From positions 1 to 20,488 of the forward strand of contig CAUGMN010000050.1 of NCBI GenBank assembly GCA_959600635.1: 20,488 nucleotides of DNA. Reading direction: 5' to 3'. The translations under genes were made by a program, and so were the position numbers. This DNA comes from QAMX01 sp003149835. Lineage in GTDB: Bacteria > Bacillota > Clostridia > Oscillospirales > QAMX01. Of the stretch, positions 1 to 5,795 are shown piece after piece. Each line of letters begins with the position of its first letter. Position 1 is the stretch's first letter. The notes under the pieces are model-generated. The model was not told where the DNA came from and ran no database searches. It was given only the letters and a program-made list of their open reading frames with translations.

Positions 1-45
1 CTTGCTTGGCTTTCTCCCAATGACTTCGCTGTCCAATTTGTTTGA
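1..45 (+). CDS. possible transposase C-terminal tail (partial)
   Basis: The first 14 codons of the window read in frame to a TGA at 43-45 and end in LSPNDFAVQFV. This resembles the last residues of IS3-type integrase-core transposases, which often end in an LSPxxY/F-like tail. Shortly after the stop comes AAACTTACA (ending near 55). Read on the other strand this begins TG, as IS3 ends do. The rest of the gene lies outside the window, so the family is inferred from a very short tail and could be wrong. Confidence 0.3.
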   Translation, partial: LAWLSPNDFAVQFV

Positions 46-85
46 CAAACTTACAGGAAAAATTTATTTTCCGATAGAATACCAC

Positions 86-114
86 TTGACAAAGGCCGCC
101 GCAATCGTTATAAT
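86..114 (+). promoter_or_regulatory. consensus sigma-A promoter of tRNA-Thr
   Basis: TTGACA (86-91), a 17-bp spacer and TATAAT (109-114) match the housekeeping consensus exactly. Transcription would start near 121, a few bases before the tRNA at 128. This is the expected arrangement for a highly expressed stable RNA. Confidence 0.9.
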
Positions 115-127
115 ATAAAGGTATTTT

Positions 128-203
128 GCTGGTGTGGCTCAGTTGGTAGAGCAGTTGATTCGTAATCAACAGGTCGCCGGTCCGAGTCCGGCCACCAGCT
201 CCA
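128..203 (+). tRNA. tRNA-Thr (anticodon CGT)
   Basis: A full cloverleaf can be drawn. The acceptor stem GCTGGTG pairs with CACCAGC (193-199), the D arm is GCTCAGTTGGTAGAGC, the anticodon stem GTTGA/TCAAC encloses loop TTCGTAA with anticodon CGT, and the T arm carries GGTCCGAGTCC. The discriminator is T200 and CCA is encoded at 201-203. It decodes ACG. It has its own promoter and terminator, so it is a monocistronic tRNA gene. The 3' half of such genes is a common integrase target, and mobile-element debris follows. Confidence 0.96.
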
Positions 204-207
204 TTAA

Positions 208-250
208 AAATCGCCGATTCCCTAAGGAAATCGGCGATTTATTTTTTTCT
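208..250 (+). terminator. intrinsic terminator of tRNA-Thr
   Basis: A perfect 12-bp stem AAATCGCCGATT (208-219) / AATCGGCGATTT (229-240) with a 9-nt loop is followed by a T-rich run (241-250). It lies five bases after the tRNA CCA end. Confidence 0.93.
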
Positions 251-264
251 TTTTTGCGGGTTGA

Positions 265-283
265 GTTACCAACTTGTTACCAA
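265..283 (+). repeat. two direct repeats GTTACCAA, 11-bp period
   Basis: GTTACCAA occurs at 265-272 and 276-283, exactly one helical turn apart, between the tRNA-Thr terminator and a gene remnant. Short direct repeats next to a tRNA resemble arm-type sites of tyrosine integrases, but no integrase gene is present here. The assignment is inference. Confidence 0.4.
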
Positions 284-313
284 TGGTAGTTTTGTACACA
301 TTTGCATATGTCA

Positions 314-353
314 ATAAAAAAGCGCGGGAAGCGATATATGCCTCCCGCGCTTA
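314..353 (-). terminator. minus-strand terminator after gene remnant
   Basis: A 10-bp stem AAGCGCGGGA (320-329) / TCCCGCGCTT (343-352) is preceded on the plus strand by a run of A (315-320), which is the U-tract of a minus-strand transcript. It lies about 10 nt beyond the stop codon of the remnant at 363-476. Confidence 0.85.
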
Positions 354-362
354 CGCTTTATC

Positions 363-476
363 TTAGACGCTGCTCCCGTCGTAGTCCATATTTTTGATGA
401 GCGTCCGCGCATCGTCCAGCGTGATATAGCCCTTGCTCTCTTTGGCCGCGCCAAACTCCGCATAACAGACATCTAT
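363..476 (-). pseudogene. truncated C-terminal gene remnant, probably mobile-element derived
   Basis: Reading leftwards from 476 to a TAA at 363-365 gives about 37 codons with a protein-like composition (YAEFGAAKESKGYITLDDAR, then LIKNMDYDGSSV). A TAG at 477-479 blocks the frame upstream, and no start codon with a ribosome binding site exists. A good terminator follows the stop. This is what remains when the 3' end of a real gene survives a deletion or excision. Its place between two tRNA genes suggests an integrated element that has decayed. I do not recognise the family. Confidence 0.5.
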
Positions 477-479
477 CTA

Positions 480-678
480 TTGCAAAGCCGGAAACTTCTA
501 CACATCTGTGGGCGGGGAAAAAGGGTGTAAAACGCAAAAAAGCGGGGCCTCCGACCTGAAAAATCAGGCGGAAGCCCCGCTGTGACGGATTTTGCTGCGA
601 TTTGCTGGTTGGACATCTACGGTAAAACCGTTTTCTGGATTTTGTTCCAAAAAGCCCGCAAACCCGCATGAAACCTAA
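480..678. other. gene-free stretch between remnant and tRNA-Pro terminator
   Basis: No convincing gene is seen. A long minus-strand reading frame crosses this stretch, but it runs straight through two hairpins and its composition (many Arg, Cys and Phe) is not protein-like. The stretch contains the hairpin at 536-581. The 590-676 part is A+T-richer and unexplained; it could be old mobile DNA or a dispersed repeat. Confidence 0.4.
536..581 (-). terminator. minus-strand terminator-like hairpin
   Basis: AGCGGGGC (541-548) pairs with GCCCCGCT (574-581). An inner CCTGA/TCAGG pairing extends the stem. A run of A at 536-540 becomes a U-tract on the minus strand. No intact gene ends here, so it is either a back-up terminator for tRNA-Pro or left over from a lost gene. 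Confidence 0.7.
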
Positions 679-679
679 G

Positions 680-710
680 AAAAAAGGGTTGACATTTTTT
701 GTCAACCCTT
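680..710 (-). terminator. intrinsic terminator of tRNA-Pro
   Basis: A perfect 10-bp stem AAGGGTTGAC (684-693) / GTCAACCCTT (701-710) with a 7-nt loop, plus a U-tract made by A680-A685, lies three bases beyond the CCA end of tRNA-Pro. Confidence 0.88.
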
Positions 711-712
711 CA

Positions 713-789
713 TGGTCCGAGTGACAGGAGTCGAACCTGCGGCCTCTTGAACCCCATTCAAGCGCGCTACCAAGCTGCGCTACACCCGG
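713..789 (-). tRNA. tRNA-Pro (anticodon GGG)
   Basis: On the minus strand the acceptor arm CCGGGTG (783-789) pairs with CACTCGG (717-723) with one G-U. The D arm is TAGCGCAGCTTGGTAGCGC, the anticodon stem CTTGA/TCAAG encloses loop ATGGGGT with anticodon GGG, and the T arm has GGTTCGACTCC. The discriminator is A and CCA is encoded at 713-715. Promoter and terminator are both present, so it is transcribed alone. Confidence 0.96.
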
Positions 790-813
790 ATACCGAGGAA
801 TTTTACGATATAT

Positions 814-842
814 ATCATATCATATTTTTCTCTGAAAATCAA
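814..842 (-). promoter_or_regulatory. promoter of tRNA-Pro
   Basis: On the minus strand TTGATT (837-842), a 17-bp spacer and TATGAT (814-819) lie 25 bp upstream of the tRNA 5' end. The surroundings are AT-rich, as expected for a strong promoter. Confidence 0.75.
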
Positions 843-927
843 GACGTATTGCACAGTCTCCGCAAATTTCTTTTGCCTTGCTTTCAAGGCGTGGATCGCT
901 CCGCGGCGGTTCGCCGGCAGAGCGAGA

Positions 928-964
928 GCGGCGGGCGCCGCCGTTGTTCAGAGACGCCCGCCGC
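928..964 (-). terminator. strong hairpin after the 978-2546 gene
   Basis: A perfect 10-bp GC stem GCGGCGGGCG (928-937) / CGCCCGCCGC (955-964) lies 14 nt beyond the stop codon of the leftward gene. There is no U-tract, so it may act as an mRNA 3'-end stabiliser or a weak terminator rather than a classical intrinsic terminator. Confidence 0.5.
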
Positions 965-977
965 AGAACGGATTTGT

Positions 978-2546
978 TTATTCGCCTTTTAAGAAGCCAT
1001 AGTAACGCCCAAGCCAATAGGGAAGCGTAAAAATCGTTCCGGGTTCTTCCTTTTTGATGTTGCCGCCGCCGCCGAGGTTGAAGGGGTTTCCGTTCCATTT
1101 CATAATCCGGCGCTCGTCCGGCGCGAGCAGGTTGAGAACCTGTTTTTTCTTAAAGCGGTCGGTCTTTTCTTCAAAGATCAGATCGGCGCGGTTCTCATTG
1201 CCCGGCGCAAACTCGCGCAGGTCGAGCGGCAGACGCCGCAGCGTCCACAGGCAGCCTTCCATATCGTAATCCAGCTCCGGATTGATCAGCTTATAGATAT
1301 ACGTCCAGAGCGGATTCAGCTCGCGCTGGATGTTGAGCCACCATTCGCCCATCGCGTCCTTATACTTTTTCAGGAGCGCCGGATCGGTTTCCAGCAGGAT
1401 CAGCGGCAGATAGGTCAGATAACAGAGCTCTTCATCCGAATAATTGATGGTTTCCTCTTTCCGGGCAAGGTAAGTGCAGCACAGGTCGGCATAGCCGAGG
1501 TCGATTGCGAGCTTTCTGTATTCGCGCTCAAACCGCTCGTCGCCCGTCAGATAGGCCGCAACCTTCACCAGGGTCAACAGCTCTGCGGCGTTCAGCGAGG
1601 TGTCCTCATAGCCGCGGCCGTTGAAATAGTCGATGTTCCAGTTGCCCCAGAGCGTCGGCCGGCCCGTCACATCGATAAAATAGTAATCGTTATCGATGAT
1701 ATACTCGGCGACTTCACCGGCAATCCGGCGGATTTTCGCTTTCAGCGCCTCGTCGGGGAGCAGATCGTGCGCGATCAGGTAAATCAGGAAATGCCCGACG
1801 ACCTCGTCGCTCGACGTGTCGGATTTCCAGATGATCTCGCCGTCGTCTTTGGTGATCCAGAAGCCGTCTTCGGGGAGCGGTTCGTCTTTGGTGACAAACG
1901 AGCGCGCGAAATAACCCTTGATCCCCGTGACGTCCACCAGGCTCAGCACAGCCTCCGTCGTCACGGTGGCGCGTTTCAGCGCGTCGGCCGAGCCGGTGAC
2001 CGCGTATTCATAGCAGGCGCCCGCGGCATACATCGCTGTCCAGAGGCCGTCGTTGTCCGAGCTGAAATGCCGGAACGCCGTAAAATCGTTTTCCCGCTCA
2101 AAATGCGGCTCGGCCACAAAGCCGTGGCGCGTCTGGCGCTCTAAAATGCGCGCATCGTAAATGGCCGCCTTTTCAGCCATGGTCATTTCCTGATAGAAAA
2201 GGTGCGAGATTCCCGCCTCCGTCCATACCCAGACGCCGTTTTTCTCATCCGGACAGATCGCCGTCACGAGGTTGGACGCCAGATAACGCGGCGCGTTGAA
2301 ATACTGGACGTTGTCGCGGCAGTATGTTTCCTCCGCAACGCGGACGAGGCCGCGGTCGTTTGCCAGCCAGAGCGCGCCGTCTGCTGAGCGGCACCAGCAC
2401 GCGGCTGCGCCGTTCGGCAGCGGCGCGGCCGCCGGCTTCTCCGGCGCGCCTTGATCATCCAGCGGAAACTGTTCGACCATTTTCTGCATAAAGGGCCGCA
2501 GCTCAATCGAGTCTTTCTCGGCGGCGGCCAGTCTTCTGATCAACAT
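978..2546 (-). CDS. unrecognised cytoplasmic protein with propeller-like N-terminus and helical-toroid-like body
   Basis: The protein has 522 residues with no signal peptide or membrane segment. The ATG at 2546 is preceded by GGAGGAG at ideal spacing; a frame open to 2618 has no such site. Residues 48-116 hold two short blades (DGALWLANDRGLVRV and NGVWVWTEAGISHL) like the WxGTxxGL repeats of two-component-regulator propellers. From about 155 onward the chain is helical and rich in aromatics and acids (NDGLWTAMYAAGACYEYAVTG, GYFARSFV, ITKDDGEIIWKSDTSSDEVVG). This resembles (alpha/alpha)6-barrel carbohydrate-active enzymes. A catalytic pair cannot be assigned by eye, so substrate and reaction are unknown. 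It may bind or cleave a glycan. It is separated from the upstream membrane-protein gene by a terminator. Confidence 0.85.
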   Translation of the reverse strand: MLIRRLAAAEKDSIELRPFMQKMVEQFPLDDQGAPEKPAAAPLPNGAAACWCRSADGALWLANDRGLVRVAEETYCRDNVQYFNAPRYLASNLVTAICPDEKNGVWVWTEAGISHLFYQEMTMAEKAAIYDARILERQTRHGFVAEPHFERENDFTAFRHFSSDNDGLWTAMYAAGACYEYAVTGSADALKRATVTTEAVLSLVDVTGIKGYFARSFVTKDEPLPEDGFWITKDDGEIIWKSDTSSDEVVGHFLIYLIAHDLLPDEALKAKIRRIAGEVAEYIIDNDYYFIDVTGRPTLWGNWNIDYFNGRGYEDTSLNAAELLTLVKVAAYLTGDERFEREYRKLAIDLGYADLCCTYLARKEETINYSDEELCYLTYLPLILLETDPALLKKYKDAMGEWWLNIQRELNPLWTYIYKLINPELDYDMEGCLWTLRRLPLDLREFAPGNENRADLIFEEKTDRFKKKQVLNLLAPDERRIMKWNGNPFNLGGGGNIKKEEPGTIFTLPYWLGRYYGFLKGE

Positions 2547-2622
2547 GATACTCCTCCATTTCTCATGCCGCAGGCTGTATACGGCGGACGCGGCAGTGTT
2601 TTCAGCCGTACAAACCATTCCC

Positions 2623-2651
2623 TATAAAATTTCAGGCTGTCATTTCATCAA
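2623..2651 (-). promoter_or_regulatory. possible promoter for the 978-2546 gene
   Basis: On the minus strand TTGATG (2646-2651), a 17-bp spacer and TTTATA (2623-2628) form a moderate promoter. It lies inside and just after the terminator hairpin of the preceding gene. The overlap makes it uncertain, but no better candidate lies between the two genes. Confidence 0.35.
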
Positions 2652-2664
2652 ATCACAGCCTGAA
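2626..2664 (-). terminator. intrinsic terminator after the membrane-protein gene
   Basis: A perfect 10-bp stem TTCAGGCTGT (2631-2640) / ACAGCCTGAA (2655-2664) is followed on the minus strand by a short U-rich run (ATTTTA). It lies 25 nt beyond the stop of the gene at 2690-3499 and separates it from the next leftward gene. Confidence 0.75.
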
Positions 2665-2689
2665 AAGGAAATCCCTATGATCTCCCGCG

Positions 2690-3499
2690 TCAAATCAGCA
2701 GGAGGATAAAGTAGACGCCGTAGCCCACGAGCACGACGGCCGTGGCAAAGACCGCATAGTAAAAATAATGCGTCCCCAGCAGGATGCAGGCCGCGAAAAC
2801 CAGCGTGACAAAAGCCAAAGCGGCAAACACCGGCAAATAGTTGAATTTCGCGTCGAGCAGCCGGGCATTTTGCCTGCCGACACGGACAACGCCCTTTTTC
2901 CTGCGCAGCAGAAAGACCGCCGCAAAACCGGCCAGCAGCGCGACCGCATACAGCGCCGCCAAAAGCTTCCATGCGCTCATCCAGAGCGACAGAGCGTACG
3001 GGAGCTTATACAGGAGATAATAGGCGACCGCGCTGAGCCCCAGCACCAGCATGGAGACAAAGCATTCGCGCCGGAATACCCAGTAAATAATCGCCAGCGC
3101 CGCCGCGGCCACGACCGCGACATAGGACGCTTTCACGCCCATGCCGCCGAACAGATACTGCATCACCGTACAGAACAGCACCACCAGCGCCGAAACGGAG
3201 ATATTCAGCCAGTTGACAATCCGATATTGCGGCTGCTTGCCGTTTTTGCGCATTTTATAGTATAAAACCAGCCCAATAGGGACGAGAAGCAACGAGATCA
3301 GCGACACGGCGCCGTAAAAAGCCGTCGCCGCGGTCGATCGCTCCGTCCCGGTAATCCAGCCGTTGTTGCGGATGATGGTAATCAAAAACAGATAAACGGT
3401 GGCGGCGCCGAAAACAAGCAACATCTTGTTTGTGGCCAGCTCTTCCATCTGTTTTTTGCTTCTCAGCGCATCCCGCTTTGTTTTCTGCTCACCCCGCAT
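2690..3499 (-). CDS. integral membrane protein of unknown function, about 8 TM segments
   Basis: The protein has 269 residues. A charged cytoplasmic N-terminus (MRGEQKTKRDALRSKKQ) is followed by about eight hydrophobic segments near residues 26-44, 60-81, 96-118, 124-142, 147-165, 179-198, 221-242 and 247-268, joined by short loops with Arg/Lys-rich cytoplasmic turns (KMRKNGK, RRKKG). No catalytic or transport motif is recognised. The ATG at 3499 is taken as start; a TTG two codons upstream (3505) is closer to the AGAAGGG site and is possible. It lies downstream of rsmE in the same direction with an 87-nt gap and no clear terminator between, so it may be co-transcribed with rsmE and the ZIP transporter. 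Confidence 0.85.
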   Translation of the reverse strand: MRGEQKTKRDALRSKKQMEELATNKMLLVFGAATVYLFLITIIRNNGWITGTERSTAATAFYGAVSLISLLLVPIGLVLYYKMRKNGKQPQYRIVNWLNISVSALVVLFCTVMQYLFGGMGVKASYVAVVAAAALAIIYWVFRRECFVSMLVLGLSAVAYYLLYKLPYALSLWMSAWKLLAALYAVALLAGFAAVFLLRRKKGVVRVGRQNARLLDAKFNYLPVFAALAFVTLVFAACILLGTHYFYYAVFATAVVLVGYGVYFILLLI

Positions 3500-3586
3500 G
3501 GTCAAAACAACCCTTCTTCGATCTTCGATTCATTGATCCGGACAATCATCCGGCGATATCATAGAAACGTTTGATTCAAAACCGTC

Positions 3587-4324
3587 TCAAAACTCGCCGA
3601 AAGCAAACATCAGCGCCGAAAGGACACAGAGCGGAGCCGTCTCGCAGCGCAGAATACGATTGCCGAGCGTAATCATATTATAGCCTATTTCAGCCGCCTT
3701 GTCAAATTCTTTTTGCGAAAAGCCGCCCTCCGGGCCGGTAAACACGCTGACCGTGCCGACGCTCTGAACGTCCGTCCTGCGGAGAACCGCCGAGAGCGGC
3801 GAAGCGTCTTCCTTTTCGCTGCAAAAGAGCAGCAGATCGGCCGCCGCGCCGCGCCGCAGCGCCTCTTCAAACGAAAGCACCGGCAGCACCGGCGGGACGA
3901 ACCCCCGGCCGCACTGCTTGGCGGCCTCAGCGGCGATTTTTTGGCGGCGCTCCGCCTTTGTTTCAGCGCTGCCCCCGCGCGTCACGCAGTGGTCCGCCCA
4001 AAACGGAACGATCTCGGAAGCCCCTAGCTCGACGCACTTCTGTACGCAGAAATCGAGCTTTTCCGACTTCGGCACGGCGATATACATGCCGACGCGCACC
4101 GGCGGCTCGTGCGCGCCGCGCGAGCTTTCCGGCATCAGCGCGACGGTTGCAGCCGTAAACCCCTGAATCACGCAGTCGTATTCCGTGCCGCCGGAGCAGA
4201 CGACCAGCCGCTCCCCGACCCGCATGCGAAGCGACCGGGAGATATGGCGGGCGTCTTCCCCGCCGAGCGAAAACGGGGTTCCGGGCACGATGGCGTCATC
4301 GATAAAAAAACGCGGCAAGGACAT
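3587..4324 (-). CDS. rsmE: 16S rRNA (uracil(1498)-N(3))-methyltransferase RsmE
   Basis: RsmE transfers a methyl group from S-adenosylmethionine to N3 of U1498 in helix 44 of 16S rRNA, acting on assembled 30S subunits in the cytoplasm. The protein has 245 residues, the usual length. It starts with the small PUA-like RNA-binding domain (PRFFIDD, then HISRSLRMRVGE at 27-38), followed by the SPOUT methyltransferase fold. KCVELGASEIVPF (96-108), the cofactor-knot motif GPEGGF (197-202) and LGNRILRCETA (220-230) are the family signatures. The ATG at 4324 is preceded by AAGGGAGGG. The gene lies 49 nt after the ZIP transporter gene and is probably in the same transcript. There is no dnaJ/prmA neighbour as seen in many Firmicutes. 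Confidence 0.96.
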   Translation of the reverse strand: MSLPRFFIDDAIVPGTPFSLGGEDARHISRSLRMRVGERLVVCSGGTEYDCVIQGFTAATVALMPESSRGAHEPPVRVGMYIAVPKSEKLDFCVQKCVELGASEIVPFWADHCVTRGGSAETKAERRQKIAAEAAKQCGRGFVPPVLPVLSFEEALRRGAAADLLLFCSEKEDASPLSAVLRRTDVQSVGTVSVFTGPEGGFSQKEFDKAAEIGYNMITLGNRILRCETAPLCVLSALMFAFGEF

Positions 4325-4373
4325 ACCCTCCCTTGAATCAAGCGGACGTTTCCGAACAGGCGGCGCGCCGGCC

Positions 4374-5156
4374 TCAGGTCAGCACCGCCACCATCATCAG
4401 GCCAAACAGCACGCCCGCGACCGCAATGGCCGCAGGCCGCCGCGAACGGTCCAGCAGCAGCGCCTGCGGGAGAATCTCGCAGAACGTCACATAAAGCATC
4501 GCGCCGCCCGCGCACGCGAGACTGACGGCGACAAAGGTTTCGCCGGCCGAGCCAAGCAGAGCGCCGACCGCGCCGCCGACAAACGTCGGAGCGCCGCTGA
4601 GCGCCGTCAGCGCTACCGCGCGCCACTTTTTCATCCCGCCCTCCATGAGCGGCACGCCGATAGAAATCCCCTCGGGGATATTGTGAATCGCAATGAGGAT
4701 GGCCAGCGTAACGCCCATAGCGGTGTTGTGCGCGCCGCCCGAACCGATCACCATGCCCTCGGGCAGGTTATGCAGCGCGATGGCCGCGAACATGACCAGG
4801 CCGGATTTCAGGTAAGACCTCTGGTCCTGCTGTGAGACGAGCTGCTCCTGGTGATGCAGCTCCGTAGGCGTGACATGGACGTCGCGCTGGTTGGTCAGCC
4901 GGTCGATGACGCGGCTCAGCAGCGCCACCACGACGGCGCCCAGAACCACGGACAGCATCGCGACCCACACGCCGGAAATCTCTACCGATTCCGGAATCAG
5001 GTCGAAAAAGACGATGCTCAGCATGACGCCGGCGGCAAAGGAGAGCAGACAGCTCACCACGGACTCGGATTTTTTTGCGAAAATCATCCCGACCGCCCCG
5101 CCGAGCCCTGTCCCGACGATTCCGGCCACGCCCGAAAGCAGTAAGATTTCAAGCAT
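4374..5156 (-). CDS. ZIP family divalent metal transporter
   Basis: The protein has 260 residues with the eight-helix layout of ZIP (ZupT-like) importers, which bring Zn2+, Fe2+ or Mn2+ into the cytoplasm. HNLPEG (129-134, helix 4) and HNIPEG (158-163, helix 5) are the two metal-binding signatures. The cytoplasmic loop between helices 3 and 4 carries histidines (H94, H101, H102), as is usual. The ATG at 5156 was chosen because homologues begin at this hydrophobic helix (MLEILLLSG). An in-frame ATG at 5174 is also possible. A frame open to 5261 would start almost at the transcription start and is unlikely. A consensus promoter lies about 110 nt upstream, leaving a leader of about 100 nt. Metal specificity cannot be read from sequence. 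Confidence 0.92.
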   Translation of the reverse strand: MLEILLLSGVAGIVGTGLGGAVGMIFAKKSESVVSCLLSFAAGVMLSIVFFDLIPESVEISGVWVAMLSVVLGAVVVALLSRVIDRLTNQRDVHVTPTELHHQEQLVSQQDQRSYLKSGLVMFAAIALHNLPEGMVIGSGGAHNTAMGVTLAILIAIHNIPEGISIGVPLMEGGMKKWRAVALTALSGAPTFVGGAVGALLGSAGETFVAVSLACAGGAMLYVTFCEILPQALLLDRSRRPAAIAVAGVLFGLMMVAVLT

Positions 5157-5270
5157 ATCCAAGCAGCACTCCATATCCTGTTTCGATTCCCGACAACAGC
5201 CGGACACCGCCTGTACAAAGGCCGTGCTGCCGCATTGGAAGAACATCCGCGACGCTGTCACCGCCCGAAT

Positions 5271-5299
5271 ATTATACTATTCCGCGCAAAATTTGTCAA
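5271..5299 (-). promoter_or_regulatory. consensus promoter of ZIP transporter / rsmE operon
   Basis: On the minus strand TTGACA (5294-5299), 17 bp and TATAAT (5271-5276) match the sigma-A consensus exactly. The start of transcription would be near 5264, about 108 nt upstream of the ZIP start codon. No obvious metal-regulator palindrome overlaps it. Confidence 0.88.
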
Positions 5300-5795
5300 T
5301 CGCCGCCGGCCGGTCACAGCGGCTGCTTTCGGGGGCATGCGGGCGAGGGGAGAATCCTGAAAAAAGAGAAAAAACACAAATGGCCGCTAAAAACGCGCGG
5401 CGATCCGATGTCGGCGATCCGCTCTGCTTTGGTTTGTACGCTTTGACCGCGCCGAAGCGGTATCCGGCGGAGCCATGCAGGGCAGCGCATCGGTCCGGTT
5501 CAGCCCGATGGAGCTTCTGAAAGCATACCCGTTCCGAAAAGCCGCGTGCGGCGAAGGCCGGCGTTTTTTCCTCTGCGAGCCGTTTTTTCTTTTTATCAAG
5601 CCCGCTGGAAAGACCCGAAACGCAGCCGAATCCCGATTGGATTTGCCTGCGTTTTTTATATCCCTCGTCCAAGCGCCGGCAAACGCATATTTCTCCGTTT
5701 TTTCCGTATCATTTGGCGCGGCTTCGGGGACAATATCAGAGAAATATCAAAAACAGACCTCGATTTTATCTGTTTTTACGCAGGGAGGTGATTCC
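5300..5795. other. gene-free stretch between divergent genes
   Basis: About 495 bp between the ZIP promoter and the DUF255 start codon. Frames on both strands are open for 60-160 codons but have no ribosome binding site at a plausible start and no protein-like composition. The stretch contains T-rich runs (near 5563-5570 and 5582-5597) and a short A/T stem just before the DUF255 ribosome binding site. No clear promoter for the rightward gene was found, which is surprising for so long an upstream region. Confidence 0.5.
5749..5777 (+). promoter_or_regulatory. hairpin in the DUF255 leader
   Basis: AAAAACAGA (5749-5757) pairs with TCTGTTTTT (5769-5777) around an 11-nt loop, and the 3' arm itself ends in T residues. 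It lies five bases before the GGGAGGTG site. It could be a weak attenuator or simply a terminator-like fold; its position just ahead of the ribosome binding site is the only argument for function. Confidence 0.35.

Noticed and set aside
358..705. 115-codon minus-strand frame
   Set aside because: It runs through two terminator hairpins in a different frame from the better remnant at 363-476 and starts within the tRNA-Pro terminator.
5277..5672. 131-codon minus-strand frame in the DUF255 upstream region
   Set aside because: No ribosome binding site, no protein-like pattern, and it overlaps the ZIP promoter.
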